Shown here one piece after another: positions 33,680 through 45,054 of a stretch of DNA of 64,000 nt. A program made the translations under genes and the position numbers. The notes under the pieces are model-generated. The model was not told where the DNA came from, searched no databases, and worked only from the letters and a program-made list of their open reading frames with translations. The stretch's first letter is position 1, and each line of letters begins with the position of its first letter. Source of the DNA: Rhizomys pruinosus (lineage: Eukaryota > Chordata > Mammalia > Rodentia > Spalacidae); assembly GCA_009823505.1 (NCBI GenBank), contig VZQC01008895.1, forward strand, positions 222,108 to 286,107, read 5' to 3'.

Positions 33680-35010
33680 GTTAAGTCTTGTTTTTAACCT
33701 TGGGTTTAGGGTTTAGACCCAAGCAGGCAGGCCTACAGCACCCCTGCCACAAAACAGTGAATCAATTATCCAGCAACCCGAGAGTCAATCTATTCTAAGA
33801 TCTACCTGTCTGGAGTGGCGCTGGGCTCTTATCTCTGCTTCAGGTGGTCTTAGCAAGCAAGGTCCGAACCTGAGCACCCCGCACACAAACTCACTAACCT
33901 TGCTCCATTTCTAACACCCACAATTGTTTACAAACATCATATAAAATCATGCGTGTGCATTTTCTTATCTTGCACTATGGAATAGAATAGGCAAGGATGG
34001 CTATTTTTACATCTGTATAAAAACCCTGCTATTTTATACTTTTTTTCTGTCATATTTGGAAATGATATAGCTGCCTTATTTCAGAAACACTCATTATCGA
34101 CATTAAACATGTTTCTGTATCTTCAGGAAAAATAAAATGTGTGGTTTTTGTATAAAACAATTTAGGAGAGAGCAACACTGTCTCAGAGCTACTCAGAGCT
34201 CTTTAAAAATCAGCAAATTCAATTGTGCAGCTTGGAACATGCTTTTTCTTTTTTTACTACATGGAAACAGCTCAGAGGCATCAAATGCAGCTTCTGACAG
34301 CTGTTGTCTCTCATTTTCAACATGACATAATAAGTTTCAAGGCTTCAAGGCTGCTGCCCAGAAGTGGTGGTAGTGCTGGAATAATTGGTTTGGAAGAGTG
34401 AAGAAATTGAACAAAAGGAAGGAACAAACGTGCTCTTATATTTTATTCTCAAGCTATCAGCTTGGCACTCACTCCTGGTAGAATTTTGTAGGTTAAATCA
34501 TTGTTCTCCATGTTGGGAAATGTACAAGGGCATTTCAGTCTTGTATTATATAAAGACCAGGCCAGTGGTGAGGAGGTAAGGTGACCACAAAGGTGGCTAG
34601 CCATGAGTCCTGCTCAGCATCTTGTGTGATGGTATTACTTGCTTTCTCACAAACTGAAAGCATTTCAGTTATGCTGACATATCTTTATCCAGAGCCATGG
34701 AATCTACTTATAGAATGAAGAAAATGAAATCCATTGTCTCTGTATCCTGTGCTATTCTTCCCATAGCAGGACTTAGTAATTTGCACATTAAAGTTTCACT
34801 TGGGTGATATTCAATTGTACAGTCTCTGAATTGGAGGGCAGATTCTAGAAATAGTGGGCTGGATGGGGAGTTTAACCGAGTACACTGGGAAGGGAGGCAG
34901 TAAAATGGAGGTTGGCAAAGATGGTCTAAAGGGCATATTGTGCGGATTGCCTGACTTATATAGTCAATGAAGTGAAAATACTTTAAAAAATTTTTGTTCT
35001 TGTTGTTGCT
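33680..35010. other. Unique sequence; candidate noncoding element at 34080-34330
   Basis: No repeat or gene recognised over 1.3 kb. Two frames of about 63 codons are not supported. Confidence 0.3.
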
Positions 35011-35014
35011 GTTG

Positions 35015-35140
35015 TTTTAGAGAAGGGGTGTTACTATGATCCTTAGGCTGGCCTTGAACTCCTGTCTGAATGCAGCCTTCCTACCTCATGCAGCCTCTCA
35101 TGTAGCTGGGGCATCAGGAGTATGCTTCTGTGTCCAGTTT
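35015..35140 (-). mobile_element. Old B1-like SINE
   Basis: 'ccttaggctggccttgaact' is diagnostic for a reversed B1 core. The remainder is decayed. Confidence 0.6.
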
Positions 35141-35406
35141 GCACATTTGAAAATTATAAAAAGACCCTGTAAGGATAACATTTCATAATTCTCAAAACAT
35201 ATATGAAATTTACATTTCAGTTTCTATGAGTGAAGATTTAGTGGAATATACACATCTTGTATAAGTCTGCTGTGATGGTATAATGTCAGAGAACACAAAG
35301 CCTAAAATATTTTCTATCTAATTGTTGTGTGAAGATATGGATGTACCTGTATATGTGGATGTCGGAAGGTAGACTCGAATGTTTCCCCTCAGTCTCTGTC
35401 CATAAT

Positions 35407-35670
35407 TTTCCCTTCTCTTCCCTTTATCCTTCCCTTTCCCCTTTCCTTTTTTCTCCCCCTTTATTTTCCTTTTTTCCCCTTTTCCCTTTTTCCTTTCCCT
35501 TCCTATCCTTCTTCCCTTCCCTATTTTTCTCCTTTCCTTTCCTTTTTTCTTTCCTTTTCCCTGTCCCTCTTCCTGTGCTTTTTCCCTTTCCTTTTTTCCT
35601 TCCCTTCCTTTCTTTCCCTTTCTTTCCCCTTTTCTCCTCTTCCCTTTCTTCTTTCCTTCTTTCCATCTTT
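35407..35670. repeat. 264-bp polypyrimidine tract
   Basis: Degenerate (TTTCCC)n-like sequence with only about eight purines in roughly 264 bases on the plus strand. It opens an S/F/P-rich frame on the plus strand (121 codons) and a K/E/G/R-rich frame on the minus strand (92 codons). Both are compositional artefacts. Confidence 0.95.
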
Positions 35671-35875
35671 AGACAGATCCCTAACTCTCCTTGAACACAC
35701 AAAGTAGGCTAGGCTGCCTAATTAGAGTCTCAGTGATCTTGTCTCTGCCTCCCTAGCAGTGGGATTATAAGCCTGAACTATCACACACAGCTTCCTATAC
35801 ATGGACTTAGGGGTCAAATTGAAGTGCCCATGTTTATAGGGCAAGCACTTTGCCAACTGCAGATATCCTCAGCCA
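35671..35875 (-). mobile_element. B4 SINE
   Basis: 'cctccctagcagtgggatta' (B1-like part), then 'gggcaagcactttgcc' and 'gatatcctcagcc' (ID-like head), all reversed. The pyrimidine tract sits at its tail side, so the tract may have grown from the SINE tail. Confidence 0.6.
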
Positions 35876-36239
35876 TTACTACCTTATAATAGGAAAATTT
35901 TGCCAAGCTTGACTTAGCTTCAGTTGGATTTTTTATGCAACAAGACTCCAGATGGAATTTTGCATAGAATTAACGAATCAACAAAATTGATAAAAGCTTT
36001 AAATCACACAGGGAGAAGGGAAGGGGCATCTTGGCAGAGGGTTAGTGTGTATATACTTGATATTCTGACATTATCAACAACAGGAAGGAAGAGGAACTGT
36101 CTCTGCCTTTTTTGTTGTTGTTGTTCCTACTATCAACTGAAAAGAGATATGTCTCAAGTCTCAAAATAATGCAGCACAGCCATGGCCACATCTCTGAAAG
36201 ACTTCCAGTGTCCTGGGCAGACTTGTATTTATTCACAAT

Positions 36240-36350
36240 TTAGAGTTATTATTATAATGTCCATTTTATGAAGGAAGAAACTGAAGGCTAAAACGTTTAA
36301 ATAATTTGTCTGGTTAACAATTAAGGCTCAGTTTTACCTTCTACAAATAT
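36240..36350 (-). mobile_element. MIR remnant
   Basis: 'tccattttatgaaggaagaa', 'actgaaggctaaaa' and 'ataatttgtctggtt' are reversed MIR landmarks. Confidence 0.55.
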
Positions 36351-36496
36351 GTTAATTCTCCAGCTATCAACTCACTCTATTGCTGATTATATTGAATATC
36401 AACTATTCAACTGTTGGAAGTAAAATGGAATGGCAAATGAACATCAGGTGGGCTTAGCCAACCAGGAAGCACACACATGCTGAGGGTGCCGCTCTT

Positions 36497-36895
36497 TTTT
36501 TTTTTTTTCTAACAAATCTAGACCCGTGTTCCCGCCCATTCCCCCACCCCGCCAGAGCTCATGCATTCTGTCAAACATGCTTTTCATCTCTTAGTTTTTC
36601 TCAATATTCTCCATGAGGAAGTTGACTGTTTTGAGCAGAAGTTCACTGTTTCAGTCAGTTCTTTGATGCAGTCCTTTCGGTTGTTGTTGTTGTTGTTTCC
36701 AATATGCATTACGCCCAACTGCTTTGGACAAAAGCTCAGGGGGCCCTACACAAGAAATACTTACAACTGGGTAATTGGCACTAGCATCCACAGATGAGGG
36801 ATACCATTCGTCGTTTGTTTTTCTGGGACTGTGTACTTCACTCAGCATGATGTCCCTGCCTGTCTCTAGTTTCTCCTGATCTATGCTAATACAAT
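36497..36895 (-). mobile_element. LINE-1 3' UTR, 5'-truncated
   Basis: Starts with a T-run (reversed A-tail), then 'cattcccccaccccgccaga', 'gctcatgcattctgtcaaac' and 'actgtttcagtcagttcttt', collinear with 3200-3850. It ends in the ORF2 C-terminal region ('ctgggactgtgtacttcact'). Confidence 0.85.
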
Positions 36896-37168
36896 CTAGC
36901 AACTGAGACCCAAGGACAGGTGAACTCTCCAGGTCTCTCTGACAGAGTGATCTAGGGCATAGTTCTGCCTAAGTAGAGGCAGCTGAAGACCAGCTGGATC
37001 TGTCTGATGAAAACTATTATTTTTTCTCAACCAAATGAAAAGATATGGCTGGCACCCCTCCTGAATAGGAAATCTGCTTCTGCACTATAAAATGGAAACA
37101 CTCTCTGCAGTCCTCTCTGCATCTATTGAACTTGACGTTTTACATGCCACATTAAAGTAAGATCACAT

Positions 37169-37382
37169 GGGGCTGGAGAGATGACTCAGTGGTTAAGAGA
37201 ATTTGCTGCTCTTACAGAGGGCCTGGGTTTAGTTCCCAGCACCCACATGGGAGCTAACAACCTTCTGTATTTCCAGTTCCATGGAATTGATGCCCTCTTC
37301 TGCTGTATGTGGGTACTGACACATATGGTGCACTTACATGCAGGCAAAAAACTCAGACATTTAAAATAAAAATAAATAAAAG
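37169..37382 (+). mobile_element. B2 SINE
   Basis: 'ggggctggagagatgactca' head, 'gggtttagttcccagc' B-box region, a body without the internal duplication, then an A-rich AATAAA tail. Confidence 0.9.
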
Positions 37383-37530
37383 ACAACAAAAAGTCATATG
37401 ACATTTGTCTTTCTCTCTGGCTTATTTCACTTACTATGATGCCTATCAAGGTTGTCCCTATGATCACAGAGGACAAGATTTCCCTTTTTATAATTTTGAA
37501 TAGTATTATGTTGTTTATGCAAACTTTTTT

Positions 37531-37755
37531 GTAGGGGTAGTTTTTGAGACAGGGTCTCCCTTTAGTCCCAGCTGTCCTGGAGCTCGCTCTATAGACCAGA
37601 CTGGCCTTGAAGTCACAGAGATCTGCCTGCCTCTGCCTCCAGAGTGCTGGGATTAAAGGCAGTTCTTAGCCACCATGTGGGTGCTGGGAATCGAACCCAG
37701 GTCCTCTGCAAGAGCATTCGGTGCTCTTAACCGCTGATCCATCTCTACAGCCCCC
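37531..37755 (-). mobile_element. Chimeric SINE: B2 head fused to B1 body
   Basis: Read on the minus strand, the first about 95 nt are a B2 5' half (head, 'gggttcgattcccagc' B-box, 'cccacatggtggctaagaac'). This joins directly to B1 from 'cctttaatcccagc' to 'gaccctgtctcaaaaac'. The B2 lacks its 3' half and the B1 lacks about its first 19 nt. The whole unit is flanked by 'caaactttttt' (37520-37530) and 'caaacattttt' (37756-37766). This suggests one retroposition event of a fused RNA rather than two nested insertions. Confidence 0.8.
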
Positions 37756-37769
37756 CAAACATTTTTAAA

Positions 37770-38090
37770 CATGCAAGCAACTTAGGTAACAGATATATCA
37801 GATAGATTTAGCCACTCTACAGTACTGCACAGCAGAAGATTACACTGCATGACATAAATAATCATATTTTCAAATAAATACAAAATAATATAATCTATTG
37901 TAATGGATGAGATGCTGTTTCAGATGCTGGAAGAAATGAGGAATTCAGAATACCTGGAGAATGGGAAGGATAGTCTCACCAGAAACTAATAACCAGCAAA
38001 TTTTTTCTACTATCAAACATTGAAAAAAATCACAGAAAGCAACAACCAAAAAAAAAAAAAAAAGGAAAAATCAAGGCTTCTTAGTGTAAA
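37770..38090. other. Unique AT-rich sequence
   Basis: Nothing recognised except an A-run at 38047-38063. Confidence 0.4.
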
Positions 38091-38094
38091 AGAT

Positions 38095-38210
38095 CTCAGT
38101 TTGGAGTCATGGTTAAGTCTTTGGCAGCTGTGGGGAACATTCAGAAATCACTTTCCTCCTGAGAGTCTTCATCTTTAATGGGGTAATGACATTTATCTGA
38201 TAAGGTAGGT
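38095..38210 (+). mobile_element. Possible MIR remnant
   Basis: 'tttggagtcatggttaagtc', 'cactttcctcctgagagtct' and 'catctttaatggggtaatga' fit MIR order. Confidence 0.5.
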
Positions 38211-38214
38211 GGGC

Positions 38215-39100
38215 AAGAAAGAAAGCCCACCCAATCACAGGAGTCATGGTGCCCACAGACCGGGTACATGTAAGTTGACAGGAGTTGTCATGTTATTGCT
38301 GTGAAAACATATCTATACATTTAAATATTGAGAAAGTATGAGCATGGTATAGGGTTAAAAAAGGCAGTTTTGAGTCAGAAAAGGGTAGCTGGAAAGAGGT
38401 GTGAGTAGGTGTCTGTTTGCCAAAATAAGAGGAAGAACAGAGCATTTGGAACACAGATGGACAGGAAAGAGCTTGAGGAGCCCCAGCTATGGGAATGGGG
38501 AGACAGCGAGATTATGAGGCCAGGCTGTGGCCAGATCACGAGGGTCTTACCTACAGAGCTGACTTCGGGGCTTCTTCCTATAAATGGTGGGCAGGAAGTA
38601 AAGCTAGGCAGCTTATTTCTACAAACCAGACAAAGGACAGTAAGGAACCAAACTAAGACAGTGACACAAGAACATGGGGAAAGGGGGGAATGTAGGGACA
38701 TTTGGATGCAGAAAGAAAACAGGTGCGGACCCTGGGAGGCTGAGAAAATGAAAGATTCCAAACTGACTCTGAATTGTTCTGAGTGCTGGGTTCAGGGGCT
38801 ACTAAGTACCATTATCTGAGATAGGAACATTTACAAAGTTTATTAATAAATTAAGTTTCAAATTATTAGAATGTGGCCTTTTTTGGAGGTTAGCTATTCC
38901 TGTTAAGTCCTTCTAAAGGAGCAGGAGCTAGTCCGAGTTTCTGCTCTGAGAGTAGTACAAAGAAATAGGAATTAGCTGCATTGTCCACATGCTGTTGTAA
39001 ATAAGCAATTATAAGTTATATGCCCTAAGATGGTCATTTATATACTCCTGTGAGAAACAGAGTTCTTTGCCAACAATTCTCTAAGTGTTTTTCAGTCAGA
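38215..39100. other. Unique sequence, nothing recognised
   Basis: Overlapping opposite-strand frames (38375-38819, 128 and 136 codons) have no recognisable domains and mirror each other, as expected for one stop-poor stretch. No gene is called. Confidence 0.3.
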
Positions 39101-39103
39101 AGC

Positions 39104-39460
39104 TGTATTAGTCACTTTTCTGTTGCTGTGATAAAGCACCATGACCAAGGAACTTATAAAAGGAAGAGTTTATTTGAGCTTATGATTGACGATTCCAGGG
39201 AATTAGAGTCCATTGTGGTGGGAGGTGTGGTGGCTGGATCTGGAGCAGCAAACCGAGGGTCACATCTCACAAAGAGCACAGGAAGCAGAGAGAGGGCGAC
39301 TCACGAGGCTTGTTAAAACTCACTAAGCCTGCCCCCAGTGACACACTTCCTCCAGCATGGCCACACACCCCAAGACCTCCAAAAACAGCTCCACTAACTG
39401 GAGACAAACGTCTGAATACCTGGAGCCTATGGGGGACACTCATTCAAACCACCACAGAAG
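39104..39460 (-). mobile_element. ORR1-like MaLR solo LTR
   Basis: Reverse-complement ORR1: 'gttgctgtgataaagcacca', 'tgaccaaggaacttataaaa' and 'gtgacacacttcctccagca', ending 'acactcattcaaaccaccac'. It is the inverted relative of the LTR at 12790-13180. Confidence 0.8.
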
Positions 39461-39464
39461 CATA

Positions 39465-40175
39465 GCTCATATTTATTGTTATACACGCAGGCACACACAG
39501 TTTCACACACACAGAAACACACATGCGCACATACAAACACAAACACTACCATACTTATAGAGCATCACACGTAGTACTCAACCAATCATTACCTTGATTC
39601 AATACAAAATTGTGTGTGCATCTGTGTGTGTGCATACATGTGTACCCAGCACACATGCACTATGTATGATGTTGAGGAACAAATCCAGGGCCTGATACAT
39701 GCTAAGCAAACACTGCCCTGCCCTAAACCATACTTCTGGAAAGTCAGTGTGGAAGTGGTCATAATAATTGCCCGTGCCCTGCAAAGATAACGGAGAAATG
39801 AAATCTCAGAAGGAAAGGGCACAGGGAGATTTGCATGAACACTCCAACGTGTTACCTATTTGTAGAGACAGACGATGATAACAGGTCGCCGGAAGCTGAT
39901 CCCTCTACCATTGTCTGGACGCAACGCAGTGCTAAACTTTCAGTCACAACTTTTCAAGCACTTGATGATTCTCATCTTTCCTGTCCTTCACAATATGTTA
40001 GTTATTTTTTTGCAGGCACTGGCCCCACACAGGGCTTGATCTAAGGTGCGTCCGAGGCTCCAAGGCGTCCTTTTGGACGTCCTCAGCATCCTTTTCCTCA
40101 CATTGTTCACTTCTTACCATTGCCCATGTTTCACACATGTGCATCCGGTATTGGTATCACATAAACGTGAAAGTC
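39465..40175. other. Unique sequence with a CA-rich start
   Basis: 39480-39545 is an imperfect CA-rich tract. The remainder is unrecognised, with scattered CpGs around 39880-40080 but no island. Confidence 0.35.
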
Positions 40176-40179
40176 TGGT

Positions 40180-40300
40180 CTTAGTAAACAGTTGGTGCCT
40201 TGCCAGCCTTAGTGTCAGATATCTGAGGCAGGAGAATTTGAGCTCAGGTCAGCCCATGCTACAGCATAAGACCAGACCTCCACTCAAAAAGAGAATAAGC
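40180..40300 (+). mobile_element. Old B1-like SINE
   Basis: 'atctgaggcaggagaatttg', 'agctcaggtcagcccatgct' and 'aagaccagacctccactcaa' preserve the B1 order. Confidence 0.5.
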
Positions 40301-40449
40301 AAACACGAAATATGGTGCCTTTAATTTGCTAACAATCTGACAGTGCTTGGGAGAAGAGTCTTCCAAAGCATTTCCCATACTGACCTGAAAATGGGTGTTT
40401 TAAATAAGTTCCTAGGATAAAGCAACAGCAGAGAAAACTGACCTAGGTA

Positions 40450-40484
40450 TAATCACCAATTTTCTTGTTTTTAATTGGTGATTA
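40450..40484. repeat. Perfect inverted repeat, 12-bp arms and 11-nt spacer
   Basis: Left arm 'taatcaccaatt' (40450-40461) is the exact reverse complement of right arm 'aattggtgatta' (40473-40484). The arms contain a CCAAT box in both orientations and TAAT/ATTA ends. Confidence 0.95.
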
Positions 40485-40489
40485 CAAGA

Positions 40490-41285
40490 AGATACACAAC
40501 AATAAGCATAGAAGTGATTAAATTGAATAGTGTTTATAAGTGAAATGAACACATCAGTAGGACCAGTGAAAGAAATATCTACATTTTTTCCCCTCTAAAA
40601 TGCTTACCTGGGTGCCTGGGCACTCTGCTGGTACCTATGCCAAGAGAACAGGAAGAAGACTAAAAGTCTGAGAGTGTCAGAAGGGGACACACACGAACAG
40701 GCCTTCCGGAAACAGTGTGCAGCCATGACAGGCAGGTGAGAGGCAAGCCTAAAGCACAGGCATCTATCAAGACAGCAGCTGCACACTAGGAAACAATGCC
40801 CCCTCCACTGTCCATTCTGAGGGGCCCATTCAATCAGTGCCCCTGCTCCTCAGGGGACTGGCACGTTAATGCAAACTGCTACTACTCCAAAGTAATGGAG
40901 TGTGAGGGCCATTATTTCAAATGGTTTTGAGGGCACGTAATCCCCAATTTCATTAGGTACATTTCTAAGGAGACCATCTACTAAATTCTATGGCACCTGC
41001 AGAAGTGGCTGCACAAAAAGCCATTCTACCACTCCAGCAAGCTGAGGCTGTACAAATTGATAGGCATTTAGAACTTAAAAGGGTCATGGTATGGTACGTT
41101 CTAAGCCCTAGACCATGTCAATGATAACAGAAGATGAGGGAAGAAGATAAAGAAGCTGAGGCAAAAAAAAGCGAAGAAAAAATGTTCTAAGTATTTGAAG
41201 AATCCAAGGCTGTGGATTAAGGATTTGGGTTCAAAGAGCTGAATGCAGACTCTGGCCAATAGCCAGGAACTGTACAGAGCTGAAA
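40490..41285. other. Unique sequence, nothing recognised
   Basis: No gene or repeat recognised. Confidence 0.35.
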
Positions 41286-41288
41286 TTT

Positions 41289-41395
41289 ATTGGGCTTAGG
41301 ATATAGCTCAGTGGTAGAGCTCTTGCCTAGAAAGAACGTAGCCCAGGGTTGAATTCCCAACTCCATAAATATAAATAAAATAATAAACTTATAAA
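41289..41395 (+). mobile_element. ID SINE
   Basis: 'gggcttaggatatagctcag', 'tggtagagctcttgcctaga' and 'cccagggttgaattcccaac' match the ID/BC1-type tRNA-like head, with an A-rich AATAAA tail. Confidence 0.8.
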
Positions 41396-41449
41396 TGAAA
41401 GAGAGAAAAGACATGCTATCAATAATTTCATTGGATTAAGTCTTCTCCC

Positions 41450-41585
41450 TTCAGTTAAAAGCCCAAGCCTGTCCATACCTTGATTTTAGAAACTCCCAAA
41501 GCAGGGACTATGAGAAAATAAAGGCTGTTGTTTTAGTCATAACATTTGCTACACCAAGAGAAACCTAATACAAGATTTGTTTTTA
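41450..41585 (+). mobile_element. MLT1 LTR 3' end
   Basis: 'ccataccttgattttagaaa' and 'ctatgagaaaataaaggctg', then 'ttgttttagtcataacattt' and 'agagaaacctaatacaag', the standard order at the 3' end of old MaLR LTRs. Confidence 0.6.
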
Positions 41586-41589
41586 TTAA

Positions 41590-42310
41590 TTTGGGTATCA
41601 AAGTTCCAACATTGGTGAGTCTTATTTCAATTCATCTACTCAATAGCTACAATACCTCACTGACTGAAGTCAGACATGGTGGTAAAATTGAGAAGTAGGT
41701 TCACAGTAATGGGCAAAAAAGGCACCCAGTCTTATGTTTTCAGTTCCTTTGGGAACAGAAATATTAAACATTCACATACACACATGTACAGCAGGAGGCT
41801 GCAATAATTAAAATGGATAGGGTGTGCAGAGTACAAAGAGATGATATAAAAGAGGTCCTAGTGAAGGGCACATCAGTGAAGACAAGAAATGCCAGTGTTC
41901 AAGCTGAGAGCTGTAGGAGCAGAAGGAGTCTGCATGCAGATACCAGGAGAGATGGGGAACCCGCAGGGAACAGAGATGGTGAAAAACCACCATGCTAGAC
42001 CAGCAGAGTAAGGATGAGGAGGACAGAGTGGTCCCTTCACTCATGAGGAGTGTCCACAAAGAAAAGTAAATATGCATCTCATGTCAAAGGGAAGGGAATG
42101 ACCTGCTCATTAATGACTATACAAACTGCCATGGACATGCAAAAATTCTTACACGTTCCTGTGGACTGTTAGTCTTCATCATTTCCATCTATGATGTAGG
42201 AAACTGAGGATAGAACTTACCCTCCCAATGCCATAGTTTTGCACAAAGCCCTAATTTTTGCATTCTATGTCTAAGAGTTATTCATGTACAAAGTAGAAAT
42301 GGCATTTTGT
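41590..42310. other. Unique sequence, nothing recognised
   Basis: The opposite-strand frames at 41808-42077 (89 and 61 codons) lack any recognisable domain. Confidence 0.35.
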
Positions 42311-42317
42311 CTTTCCT

Positions 42318-42535
42318 TTTTTTTCTTGAGAAAGGGTCTCATATCCCAGGCTGGCCTCCAACTGCCCATGTAGTTGAAGAAGACCTTGAGCTTTTGATCC
42401 TCTTGCCTCCACTTCCTGAGTGCTGAGATTATAGGAAAGTGTTCACCATGGCCACTTTATGAGGTACAGATGATCCAACCCAGGGTTCCATCAAGTCAGA
42501 CCAGCACTCTACCAGATGAGGTACATCTCCAGCCA
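42318..42535 (-). mobile_element. B4 SINE
   Basis: 'gagaaagggtctcatatccc', 'aggctggcctccaactgccc' and 'tgagtgctgagattatagg', then the ID-like head 'ctctaccagatgaggtacat' and 'ctccagcc', reversed. Confidence 0.75.
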
Positions 42536-42539
42536 ATGG

Positions 42540-43520
42540 GAATGATAATTTAATGCAAAAAGAGAACCCAGTAAATGTCTGCTAAATAAATACGTAAATA
42601 AATTTCAGCTTTGCTTGACTGGGAAGATCAAATGAAAAGAATGTGACATGAAAAATGAAAAATGTTTCACAAACACAAGAAATAGCTGTTATAATGAAGC
42701 CTACAGTGCTTTAATAGAAGGAGCGAATGCTGATGTTTCTGAGGACAGAAATTAGTCCTGACAAATGGACTGGAACAGGTTAGTGAGGAAGGTTATTATG
42801 CATGAATGCACTCCCAACTGGAACAGCAGCTACCTGCTATGGACAGATTAAGGAGAAGCCAGCACAGGGGCTAAGAACTAGGCTGGGTGAGACATTCTGA
42901 ACCCTGGGTTTCCTTTCAGACTTGCTCTAAGTAGAATAATACAAGGAGTCACAATTTGGGGGATTTGTAACATAGTAATTAGGAAACTAGTTGACTTGAA
43001 ATTGTCCCAAATTTGCAGCCAGTATAAATTTGATATTAAAACAATGCATATAGAAAAAAAAACAATGCATATAGAAAAATAACAATGCATATAGGCTTCA
43101 TATTTTTTACTATGATGGCTTTTTTAGTTTTGAGAATTTTGTACAGGAATATTGACTTTGCATTATTTCTGTCCCTCCTAGTCCCCCAACTTCTCTCATG
43201 TGCCCCACTCTCTCTCAATTTCTTTTCTTCTTTGATTACTATTGTTACATATACACACATAGCCTCCCCCACACATATATGTACATATATAAATACCTAT
43301 ACAATGCACTAAGTCCATTAAGTGGTTCTCCAGTGTACCTGTGTTTGGGGGTGTCTATTTGGGATTAGAAACCCTTTCAGGGAGCTAGTGCCTAAAGAAA
43401 ACTGAAGAGTCAAGACAATTGTTTCTATACAGGTTCTCTCTTTGATACTCTAATTCCAGCCAAGAGAAGTCTAGCTAGAAAGTTTCCTATCACAGGAAAG
43501 AATATCAAATTGTTTATCAC
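42540..43520. other. Unique AT-rich sequence
   Basis: Nothing recognised apart from the short repeat cluster at 43041-43094. Confidence 0.35.
43041..43094. repeat. Three spaced copies of a 13-bp unit
   Basis: 'acaatgcatatag' occurs three times, separated by 7-8 nt A-rich linkers; unit length is about 20-21 bp. Confidence 0.9.
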
Positions 43521-43524
43521 ACAA

Positions 43525-43695
43525 GCTTTGGGGCATAAGAGATCTGACTACCTAGTTTCAGCTCCTGCAGCTAGCTGGAATAATTCTACCTTTGGAAAGT
43601 TACAGGTCTCCGTGAATAAAATTGAAAGAGTAAGGGGATCTAACATACACAATTGGGTCTTAAGTCACACCTAGCACATAGAAATATTTAGAAAA
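43525..43695 (+). mobile_element. MIR remnant
   Basis: 'agagatctgactacctagtt', 'ctacctttggaaagttacag', 'ctccgtgaataaaattgaaa' and 'cacacctagcacatag' keep MIR order. Confidence 0.55.
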
Positions 43696-44047
43696 TATAA
43701 TTGGCTTCCTGTTTCTGAAGTCTCGGCAATGACTTTTTAGAATTTGTGTCCATACTAAACTTGTATAGAGGGTTTTTTCCCCTATTGCTTTCTAGACAAC
43801 ACAGTATAACAACTATTTTCATAAAACTGATATTGTACTAGACATTGTAGATCATGTAGAGATGATTCCCAGTCATATGTGAGGATGTTCATAGGTTCTA
43901 AGCAAATGGCACTCTTTCTTATAATAAGTATCTCAGGATTTGGAGATCTGAGAGGAGACCAATTTTCTATGAGTACTCAGGAACAACTTCATTGCTTTTC
44001 TTGTTCTATATTTTCTATGTGAGCCTGAAAATTTGAGTTACTTTAAT

Positions 44048-44274
44048 TTTTAATTAATCTCTTTTTATTTTATGTGTATGAGTGTTCTGCCTGCATGCAT
44101 GTAAGTACACCATATGGATGCAGTGGTCACAGATGCCAGATAGGTGTGTTGGATCTCCTGGAATTGAAGTTATAGATGGTTATTAGCCACCATGGGGGTG
44201 CTGGGAACTAAACCTGGTCTACTTCAAGAGAGCCAGTGCTTTTAACCACTGAGTCATTTCTCCAGGCCCAAGTC
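44048..44274 (-). mobile_element. B2 SINE with 14-bp target-site duplication
   Basis: Reverse-complement B2 of the older form ('gtgttctgcctgcatgcatg' through 'actgagtcatttctccagg'). It is flanked by the perfect repeat 'tgagttactttaat' (44034-44047 and 44275-44288). Confidence 0.95.
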
Positions 44275-44289
44275 TGAGTTACTTTAATA

Positions 44290-44985
44290 CAGAAAAAAAA
44301 AATATTTAAACAGTACAAGTATCATAATCACTATCTCTTATCTAACAAAATAAAAAAAAAAACAAAAAACAATGAACTGAAAGCTGCCTAAAAAAGATTC
44401 CTAACTGAGCTAGTTGTCTATACTGGGGATTTTCTATCCACGGCTGAAATTAAATAGCAACACTCAAACACAGTCAATTTCAGAGGCCAGCCTCAATTGC
44501 TGACATTTGAAACACTTTGGAGATAGGAACCACTATAATTTCAAAAGTCTTAACACCAGGAAGTAGCTCCAACCCAGTTGTTCTTCAACACTATCATAGC
44601 TAAGGCCTCACAGGCAAGCCCCGAGTGCAGGCATGTGGTAATTAGCTCTCCAAATTTACTCACTGGCTGGGAAAACTGTCAAAGAAATTCTCATCATGGG
44701 AAGCATTAATTAGATATGAAATGACAGAGTAGACACACTGGGAGTCAAACTAACTTAGCAAGAGAGGGACGGCCACAGGAAGGGCAGTGGGGCGCAATGT
44801 TTGGGTCTGGTCACTGGGAATATTAAACTCTTCTGTTCTCAGCCCTGTAAACAAGTCTATTGAGATTGGAAGATAGCTAAATGGTTTTGCATCTGGTTAG
44901 TTCACAGAAAGCTGTAATATGCTATACTGCCAGCAAGTGGCAACTTTATCAGTTTTTTTAAAGTTCTTGTGCATGTGTGATGGGT
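44290..44985. other. Unique sequence; candidate noncoding element at 44600-44760
   Basis: SINE-free, with TAATTAG and TTAATTAGAT cores near 44640 and 44706. No gene recognised. Confidence 0.3.
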
Positions 44986-44987
44986 AT

Positions 44988-44988
<1 letters not shown>

Positions 44989-45027
<39 letters not shown>

Positions 45028-45042
45028 TGTGTGTGTGTGTGT
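44989..45042. repeat. (GT)n microsatellite
   Basis: 54 bp of GT units with a single A interruption at 45021. Its reverse gives the histidine/threonine-rich minus-strand frames, which are not genes. Confidence 0.95.
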
Positions 45043-45054
45043 CCATCTGTGCAT

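Noticed and set aside
35329..35694. 121-codon S/F/P-rich frame and its K/E/G-rich antisense
   Set aside because: Direct consequence of the polypyrimidine tract.
38375..38819. Mirrored 128- and 136-codon frames on opposite strands
   Set aside because: Mutually overlapping stop-poor sequence without domains; at most one could be real and neither has support.
40045..40090. Hairpin around 'ggcgtccttttggacgtcc'
   Set aside because: The arms are imperfect and short; no better than expected by chance.
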